In this document: piece after piece, positions 46,801 through 57,207 of the stretch | Numbering within the stretch: position 1 is the stretch's first letter | Layout: each line of letters starts with the position of its first letter | Assembly: GCF_020382885.2 (NCBI RefSeq) | Contig: NC_058508.1 | Span: forward strand, 2,286,055 to 2,350,054 | Reading direction: 5' to 3' | Length of the DNA: 64,000 nt | From: Scatophagus argus | Taxonomy: Eukaryota; Chordata; Actinopteri; Scatophagidae | Position numbers and translations under genes: made by a program | Notes under the pieces: model-generated | What the model saw: only the letters and a program-made list of their open reading frames with translations | Databases searched by the model: none | Told to the model about the DNA's origin: nothing

Positions 46801-48116
46801 GCCTATCCCAGCTCACAACAGAGCAGCTGACACACAAAGACAGATAACCACACATGCTCACACACTCACACCTAGGGGCAATGTAGAGTAGCCAGTTAAC
46901 CCAATGTGCATGTTTTTGGTATTGTGGGAGGAACCTGGTACCCAGAGAAAACCCACGCAGGTACAGGGAGAAGATAAACTTGACACAGAAGGGCCCAGAC
47001 TGTTTGGAAAATGCCTTTGCTATTCAATTTTTGATTTAGTCATTTAGCTTCTCTCGGCATCTCCTTTAGCCATTCTGTGACACTTTTGGGCCGTGCACTC
47101 GCAAAACAAGGTCCAGGCTCTTGTTGTTTCCAGAATGAAACAGCCTGCCCAAATGTTGAAGCAGGTGAGGTCTGATCAAGCTTCTTCTTCTTCTACAGGA
47201 CACGGCTTAGACTTCCTGGCCTTCTCCAGAAGAAGAAAGTGAATGCAGTGCATCAGCGGCAGCTCGAGATACAGATGCCCTTGGCCCTCACTGCGGTCAT
47301 TTTCCTGTGCTTGCTTAACAGCTTAACTGCATCTGGTCCTAGCATAGCCGAAGGGTACACTGGCAGTTTCTGTAAAAACTCCTGATCTTCTGGGACAGAC
47401 ATATAGAATATATGACAGGGTGGAGAGACAGTCTCAAGATGACAGAGAAACTACAAAGGTATTATTAAAAACCTGCATGACTAGTTTTCCTTCAAGTTGC
47501 CAGGGAATGTTGCTCAATCTCCATACTGGACCTGAAACTATGGAGTGACAGTTATTTACATTTTTTTCTTATTGTGAAAATAAGAAGCTCCTGGGTCCTT
47601 CTGTTGCCCCAAAATACCATGTAGTCACTACTTTTAGCTACTAGTCGCATTTATCTGTGTGCTATCTTTTGCAAATCTAACTGGAATGATGACTTTATTT
47701 CTCATAGAACCACAAGCAGCTATAGTATATACTGAATATCCCTGCCCCTGGTTAGCACGTTTTCAAACTCGTACCCTTATTTCCAACTTGCAGCTTTTGC
47801 ACAATCCACATTTGATTTATCTTATAGATTTTAAGTACTTTTCCAACTATTTTGCTTCTTGACATACTGCAGATGTCATGCAGAAATCAATAATGGATTA
47901 TTACCTTTAGCTATAAAGACCTCTTCAGTAATTTACATGAAATTGCCATCATATAACATGTTAAAGTATACGGACTTCCAGCTCACCTCCTCCATTCTTA
48001 TAGCACAGGTAGGGGAACCTCCACACATTGCCCAGGCCCACCACATTGCCTGCTGATGCCAGAATATATTCCCTTTTCTTCCTCCACTGTTCCCTTTTTT
48101 CCACCTTGGTCTCCAT
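31864..48116 (-). CDS. SLC6 Na+/Cl--dependent transporter, GABA/taurine/betaine type
   Basis: Plasma-membrane symporter that uses Na+ and Cl- gradients to take up a small amino-acid-like solute. Exons on the minus strand: 48116-47987, 45511-45377, 44107-43970, 40456-40345, 40248-40116, 39172-39038, 38816-38713, 38066-37942, 37802-37690, 34264-34127, 34028-33926, 33318-33218, 32278-32108 and 31983-31864. They sum to 1758 bases (585 aa plus stop) with all phases consistent. TM1 reads [18 protein letters not shown] with Gly where monoamine carriers have Asp. TM2 is [13 protein letters not shown]. The second extracellular loop has a Cys pair and Asn-X-Thr sites (NRT, NWT, NLT). TM6-7 read VLFSYGV and [10 protein letters not shown], keeping the Tyr, Gln, Ser and Asn expected at the chloride site. 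TM8 reads GLDTVFAGLE. C-terminal tail ends APLHDIV. TM6 starts WIEACQQ instead of the usual W-D-A-x-x-Q. The substrate and orthologue name are not decidable; introns are LINE-filled. Confidence 0.93.
33388..33411. repeat. (TTCAA)n-type short tandem repeat
   Basis: Four to five ATTCA units lie at the edge of sequence resembling an inverted retroelement tail, inside the intron between SLC6 exons 11 and 12. Confidence 0.7.
34540..35720 (-). repeat. L2-like LINE fossil, same strand as the SLC6 gene
   Basis: On the minus strand, 35714-35442 reads [18 protein letters not shown] and [10 protein letters not shown], the linker before the polymerase. Further on, 34951-34682 reads [11 protein letters not shown], then [20 protein letters not shown], the region after the catalytic motif. 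The polymerase core between is deleted or frameshifted. It lies in the 3.4-kb intron between SLC6 exons at 37690 and 34264. Confidence 0.75.
36690..37345 (+). repeat. CR1/Rex1-like LINE scrap with 3' tail
   Basis: The frame at 36800-36940 reads [20 protein letters not shown], then FQCYADD, which is polymerase motifs B and C with the catalytic Asp pair present. The protein then breaks. Sequence at 37140-37345 (GTTTCTCCC, GGGAGTTTTTCCTTAGTCGA, ATAAAGTTGACTTGACTT) is a typical retroelement 3' tail. It is antisense to the SLC6 gene. Confidence 0.7.
41000..42112 (+). repeat. LINE with APE endonuclease (family X), 5' part
   Basis: Pieces read [20 protein letters not shown], then [37 protein letters not shown] and [11 protein letters not shown]. 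These are the endonuclease and linker regions of a common fish LINE, possibly RTE/Rex3-like; the clade is uncertain. A local duplication of the [11 protein letters not shown] segment near 41405-41580 and frameshifts show decay. It is antisense to the SLC6 gene, between exons 3 and 4. Confidence 0.65.
42113..43200 (+). repeat. CR1/Rex1-like LINE 3' part lying inside family X
   Basis: The frame continues as [33 protein letters not shown] and [17 protein letters not shown]. After a frame break, [20 protein letters not shown] runs to SFLFDKAYS. It is a longer relative of 30480-31060. It joins the preceding family X LINE in a single open frame, so the 191-residue frame at 41834-42409 is a chimera and not a gene. 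Confidence 0.75.
43410..43443. repeat. (CT)n microsatellite
   Basis: About 16 CT units lie at the junction between the inner LINE and the resumed family X LINE. Confidence 0.95.
43445..43920 (+). repeat. LINE family X, polymerase part resumed
   Basis: The frame reads [40 protein letters not shown] and [13 protein letters not shown], the early polymerase of the same LINE type as 41000-42112, in the same orientation. The catalytic motif region is broken. It stops about 50 bases from SLC6 exon 3. Confidence 0.7.
44492..45162. mobile_element. Non-autonomous hAT element with perfect 8-bp target duplication
   Basis: The left end reads CAGTGCTTCTCAATTATTT and the right end, reverse-complemented, CAGTCCTTCTCAAATAGT, giving inverted repeats of about 15 bases with one or two mismatches. 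CATTAAAC occurs directly before (44484-44491) and after (45163-45170), the 8-base duplication expected of hAT. At 671 bases, no transposase frame is visible. It lies in SLC6 intron 2 and carries telomere-like repeats at 45132-45147. Confidence 0.85.
45132..45147. repeat. Short interstitial telomere-like array
   Basis: The stretch reads TTAGGGTTAGGGTTA inside the right part of the hAT element. It is only about two and a half units, so it may be internal element sequence rather than captured telomere. Confidence 0.8.
45990..46440. repeat. Probable interspersed repeat in SLC6 intron 1
   Basis: The block starts TGTCACGCCTTGCGTTTTGT and is unusually T-rich, with repeated GTGTCATGTTTCATGTG-like phrases and a downstream ATTAAAG. 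It looks like a fish repeat consensus, but no second copy in the window confirms this. Confidence 0.35.
46745..47010 (-). repeat. tRNA-promoter SINE, minus strand
   Basis: Read on the minus strand it matches the body of 28981-29347 (AGTTTATCTTCTCCCTGTAC, GGTTAACTGGCTACTCTACA, TGGATGGATGAC tail). The tRNA-like head is only partly kept. It lies in SLC6 intron 1. Confidence 0.7.
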
Positions 48117-50529
48117 CTCAGTGTTACCGCTTTACCTCCTTGATTGGTATGAGCAGTGCACACCCCTCTCAGCCAGGATTTATACTCATCTGCAAACACA
48201 GTTTGGCTCAAGGCGAATGCAACAAGTCCAGGAAGTGCTAAGTGCTTGTAGTTCAGTAGTCTAGCCTGTTACTGCCAAAATGTATTGGCGTTATTTCCAG
48301 AGAACAGGGTCACCTGAGAGTGTGCAACAGTAGTTGATGTCTCACATACACACACATGCACACACATGCGACAAAGTCAGCAAAGTTTCCAAATGCCCAA
48401 ATTCAACACTGACTTCTTAATGGTAGCACAGTCCATCGGTTGTTTTGAAAAGCTGTTATCCATCATGACTGGCACTTCTTTTTGTCCCAGGACAAAACAA
48501 ATCCATACACAACACAATTTCTGAGCCTACTCAGAGGGCTAACTAATTCAGCATACTAACTTAAGACAGCAGATGTGATAGCCTAAATAACAATATTGAT
48601 AGAGAATGGCAGAACTGCCACTAAACTCAGATTGTCATTACATATCACTGCATCACGCTGCACAGATGTGGAGGTACTGTTGTGGGAAGCGCTAATGAAA
48701 TCGAGCTCAAGTATTGGTAGGCACAATTCACTTCTCCCAAAATACTGGCTGGGGACATTTTGCCAATCAGAAGGTGATTTGCTTATACACTCTTTGTGCC
48801 AGAGAAAGGCAACACCTCCTCCAAGACAAAATCTGTATTTTTAACTTTGTTTGATCTGAAGATGATCACATACTAAAACACAACCAAATGGATTTAACAT
48901 ATAGAGGACAGTAAGACTGAGAAGGCAAAAAAATAATGAACCACATTTAGGCTTTGTAAGAGAAATGAAATGTATAAATATACATAAGGCAGATTTTGGA
49001 CATTAAAAGAGGAGTCCTTTTAATATATTAAAAGTGAAAAACGGATTACACAAAGAGCGCATGTCTCCAAAGTTTACATCCAGTTGCTTATAATCAGAAT
49101 GTCCTAAATCAGGTGGCTTAGAGGAGATGGGAAGTGGACAGTGGCCAGTGAAGGAGACAGTATGTCCTTGTACAGTGAGGCTCAGTTTCAGAGAGCATGC
49201 AACTTGAGGAACTTGAGATATGTAGGTGACGTTTATACTAAATATTCAATAAATATTCAGTCATTTTAGAACACAGCTGTTATGCCTTTACTGGAGAAAT
49301 CTCCTAATTTATAAACACACCGTTGGAGGAAGACTCAGAATCCGATGATGCTGCACATATTGCCTTGTATTGTTCTGATTCATTTAGTTAATAAAGCTTT
49401 GTTCAATAAATAACTTGTGCATCATCTGGTCTCCTGAAGTCTTCCTTGATTCAGCTCCCAGAAAATTCCTTGTGCCCTGGTGACTGGCTGCAGTATAGGT
49501 CATATACCCCATCCACTTCCATGTTAGCAGAAGTGACATGAGTCTAAACTAAAAACTCAAAACACATCGGACACATTTTTCTCAAAGGTCGTTTACTGTT
49601 TAAGGTACTTCTTATCATGCTGATGTATGTTCAAGTTTTCTGATAGGTTTCGTTTTAATTAGCTATTTGGATCTGTAAAAAGGACTGACAGCTGAGATCT
49701 GTTCATGACTCAGGCAGGAGTCAGGTGGATGTAGATAGGTAGATAGATAGATACTTTATTGATCCTGAGGGAAATTCAATCATCTAGTAGCCCATTACGG
49801 CAGTGTAGGTTAGTCAGAAAGTAAGCAAACACACAACCAAACAAGTGTAATGGACTCTGGAGCCCTTTTAGAAGGCTAAAGGGCTTCTAATTCAGCTAAG
49901 CATGCATCTCCATCCATCCACAGATAGATAGATGCCATTTCCAGTTCATCATAGAGAGCATGCTCCTCCACTCCACTCCACTCCACCTATTTCTGTAGTG
50001 ACAGCTTAAACTGAAAGATGCTAGAACTCTCAGAGTCTCATCAGAATAATCAGGAAAGCAAATAATCAAAATTTAGTTGTAAACTTCCATCAGTTCTGGC
50101 CTGGCAGATGTATCTGAGTTTAAATGCAGGACTTCAAGTTTCTGTAATCTGTGAATTAAATTGTTCGGGATTTAAGGAATAAACTATAATGGCTGAAGTG
50201 GAAAGTTAGTTCATGAAATAAAATATCTTTCGCAAGATTAAAGGAACTGTAGGAGGAGCTGAATTTGTTGATTCAGTTAAAAGAAATACACTCAGTATCA
50301 TTGTAAGGGGAAAACACGCCCTCACAAGGAACATATCATATTCTGCAACATGGAAAGTGTGATGGCAATCTATTATCAGGCATGGAAGGGAAGCATTTAG
50401 AAATTCCTTTAAGTATTTTTGCTGAGCAAAAAGGGGGATCAAAACATCTAACATTAAATTAAATTCCTGAAAGCAAGTCCCAAAGGTCTGAGGCTTAAAA
50501 TATGAACATCAATAAAATCTTAATAAATC

Positions 50530-50790
50530 AAAAAAACAGGGCTGACACACAAATACAGACAATGACACATGCTCATACACTCACACCTGTAGACAATGTA
50601 GAGTAGCCAGTTAACCCAATGTGCATGTTTTGGGGACTGTGGGAAGAAGCTGGTTCCCACAGAAAACCCACACAGGCACAGGGAGAACATGCAAACTCTG
50701 CATGTAGGGGAAAATTATCATATGGTTTGGTACTGCACAGAAGGGCCCAGACTGGAATTCAACCCGGAACCCTCTAGCCAACAGTGCCAT
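50530..50790 (-). repeat. tRNA-promoter SINE, minus strand, diverged
   Basis: On the minus strand it carries CAGTCTGGGCCCTTCTGTGC, GTTCTCCCTGTGCC and GGTTAACTGGCTACTCTACA of the same SINE family. An insertion near 50699-50735 and many substitutions mark an older copy. Confidence 0.65.
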
Positions 50791-52684
50791 TCCACTTATC
50801 TGACAACATCGACCAAAATTTTTAATCAGATTGGCAACCCATCCATAGATATTTGGTGGTGCAGGTTTAAGACAGACAAGACCAAATCAAGAAGCAGAGA
50901 AATAAAGGACTGTGCACAGCAAAATTAGTAGAAGAAAGAAATAATAGGTGTGTTTTTGATTTTTTTCTTTTTCTTTTTTCAGTTGATGTGAGAGAGTGAA
51001 TGATCTAAGGGATTCTCTACAATTTCTCATTAGGAAGAGAAGCTTTCATTTCAGCAGTGTCAAGTATGATGCCTAAAACCTAACTTGTTTTTGGACTGAT
51101 TGTTTTTAGTTCTGAGAAACGAAACATGAGGGTGAGGTGAACAAAAGACTTAAATGAATAAACTTAGTCAAAAAGGAATAGACATGGGGACAAGACACAG
51201 GTGAAGACAGACAAAGCCAAGAACTAAAAAGCTAAACAGGACTAGAGGAGAAACGCTACAAAATAAAACAGCCATCTGTAATATCTGTTCTCGATAACCA
51301 GGCACAGAACAGGCTTTTCCTCCCTGTGTATTTCCTAGTAGCAATGCCTATGAGACCTTTTATGAAACGCTGGGAAAGGAAGAGAAGCAAAGGGTCAATT
51401 ACGGAGCCTTTATTTAATTCTTTCACCAGTAATTGGGGCTGAAGTGGATCCTTCATAGCAGGGAATGAACAACCCCCAGCCAGATACCCTGATGGAGACC
51501 AGAAAAGAGATGATCCATAAATACAGAGTCTGGATGAACTGACTGTTCTGTGGCCAGAGCTGGGATATTTTTAGGAGTGGAAAGATGAACTCTCTAGGTG
51601 TTTTTGAACTGCACCAATAACAAAATGCTGCGAAAGTGGAGAAAAGTGCAGCCTGGATAAGTACAGACGCTTTTGTTAAAATTGCTGCACATGGGCATGT
51701 TGTTGAACAACTTAACCTGTTGGCTGTGGCTGGCCATAGGGGATGTGAGGAGCAGGAATGTTTTGCAAAGGTGATGGCTTCCTTAGCTGAGGTGCTGGGT
51801 AGAAAAGGCAACAGAGGGAGTCAGTGTGATGTAAATGTAGAGAGCTGCCTTGCTGGCCTTGTCATACTGATATAGCACATTTCTGGCGTAACTGAGATTG
51901 AGGTCACCAAGATGAGCATCTTCTACTTGTCTGTCAGGATGGACTGAACAGATTTCATCTCTGTAAATACCAAAAGCTACCAGAAATTCTGCTACCCTTA
52001 CTAAGCCAGAGAAACTGGAATTGCAGGTGCAGCTAGGGTGGAAGAGGTCGAAGGTCTGGATGAAGAAGGCATTGTTTTTGGTTGAGATCCAGTGGATTTC
52101 TTGTTTCATGTTTATCTCTGCACTGAGGCTCTACTGACACTGATGTCTCTTCTGCAGGGGGTGGCAAAGGAAAAGGTGACTGCTATAAGGCTTGCCAGTT
52201 CATGAAGATGGGACAGCTGGAGCCCAGGGCCTGCAGAAATGTCTTGGGCTCTTGACTGGGAAATGAATGACTCTTGTTTTTTTTGAACAAGTGATTTTTG
52301 GTTGATCTGGCTGGATTATTATTTTATGAAGTTTATGGCAGGGAGGGTGAGAGATCGACTGCTGGACGAGCTAGGTTGACTTTAAACAAGAAAGACAGCG
52401 GCACACTGCGCTGTCAGTTCAGAAGCTTGTCACAGCAGAGACAGTCTACAAGGCAAAGTGGAAACAATAAAATCAGGCAGGGATTTTCAACTATACCCCC
52501 CATCTTGCCTTCATTGTTTTCAAGGTTCTTCTAGTGTCAATAGGAAATGAATTTGCAGCTTTGAAATCAGACAGTGACTACAGCTGGATTCTACACAGCT
52601 GGAAACTGATGGGATTCTGGCAGCTTCTCTTTTAAGACAGGCTGTTTATACAGTTTGTCCTTAGCTGTGCCATAACAATGAAAT

Positions 52685-52790
52685 CTTTTTTTTTCTGCCA
52701 GTCTGGGGGGAATTAAACCAGCAACTCTCCAGTCACAAGTCACTTCTCCAACCCCCAGGCCGTGGCTGATGGGCCAGTAGACTTTTATAT
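52685..52790 (-). repeat. Remnant of the second SINE family
   Basis: On the minus strand CCATCAGCCACGGCCTGGGG, then GAGAAGTGACTTGTGACTGG, resembles the head of the SINE at 23997-24162. The A-rich tail is not evident. Confidence 0.5.
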
Positions 52791-53759
52791 ACCTCATTAG
52801 AAAACACATCAAAAAGTAATGAAAAGAAATACTAAACATATTGTCATGTTTTTACACTGACAAAATGACTAAATGAAAAATAAAAACAATAGTTGAATGA
52901 AGAACCAATGACATATTTACTATTTTTTCTATAATAAATGAATGCATTGTTATATTAAGTGTATTGCATTTCAGTCTTGACCCATCTTGCTTGTGAAAAT
53001 GGGCTATGCAAATAAAGTTGACTTGACCTGACTTGACTTGACCAGCAGAGGGCAGCGTAGACCTGCTATGCAAAGCACTGTCATCGTGTTAAGACTGTGT
53101 AACAAGGAAAACTGTTACAGGCTCCCTCGTATGTGTAGTTGCAGTGGTTTCTTAGACTTAGAGTATTTCAGTGCTAAGGTTTGCACTCTGGAGTAATGTT
53201 AAATGTTGCAATATTAGTGCAAAATGATCTTAATACAATTAAATGTAGCACCCGACTCATGCAGCTATGTGGCTGTTAACACTAAACGTGGTGTAGTAGT
53301 ACTGTTGGCGGGGCCCTGGGTATTTTATTTATAATTGATTTGACGGTGTCTCCAATTTATATTTCACTATTAACATCCCTTTGTATCCTCGAATTAACCT
53401 TGATATAATTTAAGTACGACACCCACACACAATACTTTAGATGCAAATCAGAATTTATTTAAATAAATTGGGTCAAGGCAAAAATAATAATAAATAAAAA
53501 ATAAACAATGTATCAAATGTTTCCAATTAGTATTCTTACACCTTTCTGGAATTTTGTTTTGATACTCTCTTCAGTTACGTTCACACCCACTCACCCTGCT
53601 GCAAAGACAATAAATGTCCATTAAATTAAATAAGCCTGTTGTAGGCCTGAAATGATGCTTGGGAGCACTGAGGTCAAAACCTGCTGAACTTTCACTTGCA
53701 ATGCACTTGTAAAATTAGGTCGAACTCACGACCTTCAATGAGCAGTCAGATGGTCTGAG

Positions 53760-54443
53760 ACTGTGTCTGTTCCTCGTTTATTTAGACCTAAAACTAATGT
53801 AGGCAGTAGAGGAGCTGTTGAAGATAATCGTATTAAAATTAGCCGCTCTGCTATTATTGTATGGGATAGGAGAATTAAATGTGGATTGTTGAATATCCAG
53901 TCCCTGTCCTCAAAAGCTGTACTTATTCATGAGCTCATATCAGATAAAAATATTAATTTGTTTTGTCTAACTGAAACCTGGCTGTCTGAGGATGATTACG
54001 TCTCCTTGAATGAGGCTACTCCACCGAGCCATTTTAACGCTAATGCCCCTCGATGCTCTGGTCAAGGAGGTGGGGTTGCAGTGATCTTTGACTCTTACTT
54101 ATCCGTCTTTACTAGACCAAACACAGGCTATAACTCATTTGAAAGCCTTGTTCTTAGTCCGTATCATCCCACCTGTAGGACAGGTCAGCCAGTCTTATTT
54201 GCTGTACTCTACCATCCCCCAGGCCCATACTCTGAATTCTTATCTGAATTTCCAGAGTTCCTGTCAAACCGGGTCCTTAAATCAGATAAAGTTATAATTA
54301 TTGGTGACTTTAACATCCACGTAGATGTGGTTAATGATAGCTTGGCTTCTGTATTCAATTCCATACTAGAAACAATTGGCTTCTGTCAATATGTGCATGA
54401 ACCCACTCACTGCTTCAACCACACCCTAGATGTCTTCATCTAA
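53760..54443 (+). repeat. CR1/Rex1-like LINE, APE endonuclease domain
   Basis: A 226-residue open frame carries endonuclease landmarks: [12 protein letters not shown] at the N-terminal Asn motif, [10 protein letters not shown] with the catalytic Glu, AVLYHPPGP, and [11 protein letters not shown] with the catalytic Asp-X-Asn. The C-terminal part reads [12 protein letters not shown], where many LINEs have a Ser-Asp-His motif further on. The frame stops at 54441 and the polymerase is absent. It is the best-preserved LINE frame in the window but not a complete element. Confidence 0.75.
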
Positions 54444-54599
54444 CCTTGATCTCCCTGCTTAAGGTTGTTGAAGGTTTCTTTTTGACTTTTAGTGTCTCTT
54501 GGGAAGTGTAGAATTTTTGGTTATATCTTTGTCTAGGGAACTAAGGTTCAACTGATTGACCATTCCATGATGTAGGATAGTCACAGGCTCCTCAGTAGA

Positions 54600-56080
54600 A
54601 TGTCCAGGCTGGTCATAGGTCAATGCGAATGACTGGTTTAGTCTCTCGCTGTGACTTTGTGGTCATTGTCCTTTCTTTCACAGTAGTTTTGTGATGGTTG
54701 GGAGCTTCATGTTCTACACCAGTTTCCTCATTGGTGTCAACAGTTTCCAACTCATCCTCTGACTGATGAGAGGTAGCTTCATTTACTGATTCCTCACTTT
54801 GAAATGTCAACTAGGGTTCTCTGTCTTTAAAGTCAGAAGATTGCTCTGCAGGATGTCCATGTCTTACAGAGTGTGGGTATGGATGTGAAACATATCTGCT
54901 GAGTTCATTTAAGTCAAAGGAACAACATGGCTGTACTTCCTCATACTCTGAGTCAGATCAGTAAGAAGCATAATCAGGGACAGGTGGTAAGTAACATTTC
55001 TGAGGCTCACAGACATATTTCACCCTTGTGCCTGGTTGTCTCTTGACTGTTTCAGCATTTTCTGAGGTCATTGGCATCCGGCCCAGATATCCAATTGGCA
55101 AGACATGGTCTCTATATAGAGTGTTAACAGGTCCCATACCATATTCTGGTTTGACTCTTTAAGCAGGGACGTTAGGCAACTTTTTGATTATGACATAAGG
55201 TGTAGAGTTCCAATGATCTTGCAGTTTGTTTTTCCCCTTAAGGCCAACATTTCACACCAAGACCCTGTCACCTTCAGTCAATGGCGGATCTCTCACAGTG
55301 ATAATAGTGTGATTTATTTCTTAGATGATTTTTGGTTGCGGATTCAGTTGCTAACTGATATATTTGCTGCAACTCTTTTCACATCCGGATGACATACTGA
55401 AGGTGGAATAACTCACTGTGTCCTTCAAGAGTGGCACCAAAACAGATCAGTCAATGGGTGGTCTTGCTGCTCTCCCAAATATTAATTATTAATATAGGGA
55501 GTATCCTGTAACATCATTTTTTGTGCAATTGTATGCATGTACTAACTTACTGATATGTTGGCTCCAGTTTAGTTTCTTTACAGTTTCTAGGGTTCTAAGC
55601 ACTGCTAGAAGGGCTTGGTTGAAACGTACCAGTGGAGCATCACCCTGAGGATGATAAGGGGAAGTATGTGACATCTGGATTCCAAGCGTGGGTAGAAGTT
55701 CTTTGATTAGGCAAGGCTCAGCGTCTCTACCTTGGTCTGAATGTATCCTTGATGGTAAACCATAATGAACAAAGTATTTGTCTCACAAGACTTTGGCAAC
55801 AGTGATTGCTCTTTGATCTTTAGTGGGAAACTCTTGTGCATATCTTGTGAAATGGTCTGTTACTACTTGTACATTGCTAATCCCTTTCCTGTCAGGCTCT
55901 ATCTGCAGAAAATCAATGCAAACAAGATCTAAAGGACCGTTACTAGTAATTTTTCACACATTTTGATATACTGCTCTACCTCAGTCATCGTCATATGTGG
56001 CCAATAGAATCTACCTTTGAGTGTTTCAGAAGTTCTGTCCAAGTGTCCACATTCATCATGTAGGGACCTTAGTAAAATGA
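54600..56080 (-). mobile_element. Decayed Ty3/gypsy-type pol (integrase region)
   Basis: On the minus strand, a zinc-finger-like stretch near 56070-55945 reads GHLDRTSETLKGRFYWPHM, followed by VVTDHFTRYAQ and HSDQGRD, then SPYHPQGDAPLVRFNQALL at 55660-55600. These fit the zinc-binding and D,D,E core domains of a fish gypsy-type integrase. The second zinc Cys is missing, the expected catalytic Glu before RFN is Val, and several stops interrupt the frame. No gag, protease or flanking long terminal repeats could be recognised. It is a dead fragment. Confidence 0.7.
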
Positions 56081-56089
56081 ACTTTTTTG

Positions 56090-57159
56090 GAAAGGTAAAA
56101 AAAACAAAATGTTAAACAAAAGTGTATTTTTTTTTAATAATGGGCTTTTAAGTCAGGTCGTCAATTATTTTTAGTAAAAGGTAAACTGATCAGTCTCTTT
56201 CATGTAAAGACTACTTAAACTATACCCACACAAAAGAAATTAATAACATCCAAGAGTAAATTATTCATTTCGCTTTTGCTGCCCACATGTCTAGTATCTG
56301 GCAGCCTCTTCACCTTGCCTGGTTAAAGAAAACATGGCAAGAATTTCAAAATTTCTGGATCTGTTTTCCCTTTGTAATTACAATGTATTTAATGTAGACT
56401 GATGAGATAAAAAAAAAGTAACAAAATGAGAAAGAAAGAAGGAAAGAGAGGGCAACAACAGAGCAGGTGTTGTAGGCTGACCATTTTTTATTATTAGTGA
56501 GTTACAGCCTTTTATAGAATATTATATGGTGTATTTCATACAGAAACTGGTGTTCTGTTTTGAGTCTTTCGAGCCATGTTTTTGGTCTGTTTAGTCACAT
56601 TTTGGAAAATTGGCATCAGTAAGTTAGATAATGTTCACGAAAGTGTCACCAGGATGTCACACTGAATGATATCAATGATCTCACGTCAATGTGTGTTTCG
56701 TGTCCACGTAGACAAACTGAGATAAGATAAGATAGGCCTTTATTACTCCCACACTTGGGAAATTCAGAATGTGAATTTGATGATGACTTAAACTGAAAGC
56801 GGGTTACACCTTCTAAAGCTTATTCATGAAGAAATAGCATTTATTATGGCTACTGATACTGTGGGGTCCTTGAAAGCAGTCCCCAAAGTAGTGCTTCTGT
56901 GTCAGTGTTGTCACTGTGAGCTTCTGGGTCAGTTACAGGTATGCTGGAAGCTATTTATGATTGGATTATTCATGTCTTTATTGTTAAAATTGAAGTATTC
57001 ATTTTAGCTAACTAACCTCATAGCATTTGCCTGTTGGCTTTCTCAGTTGAGGTTGTCTATATGCTTATTTGCTGTCTTACTATCCTTGCCAGAATCAGGA
57101 ACGTGCACACATGCTACAAGTGCAACAAGTCTTTGCATACCTACTATGTAAAGTACAGG

Positions 57160-57207
<48 letters not shown>

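Larger units (their letters stand above)
48117..53750. other. Gene-poor spacer between the SLC6 and pdk2 genes, part 1
   Basis: The SLC6 promoter should lie just right of 48116, but no clear core element was found. The rest shows no exon with good splice sites. It contains (GATA)n with a TTTATTGATCC-type repeat near 49735-49790, SINE remnants listed separately, and an ATAAAGTTGACTTGACC tail near 53010. Open frames around 51400-52110 look non-coding. Confidence 0.5.

Noticed and set aside
51410-52109. Two minus-strand open frames of 133 and 108 residues
   Set aside because: No domain, splice pattern or family similarity could be seen. Composition (many Ser, Thr, Cys, Phe) looks like chance translation of repeat-like DNA.
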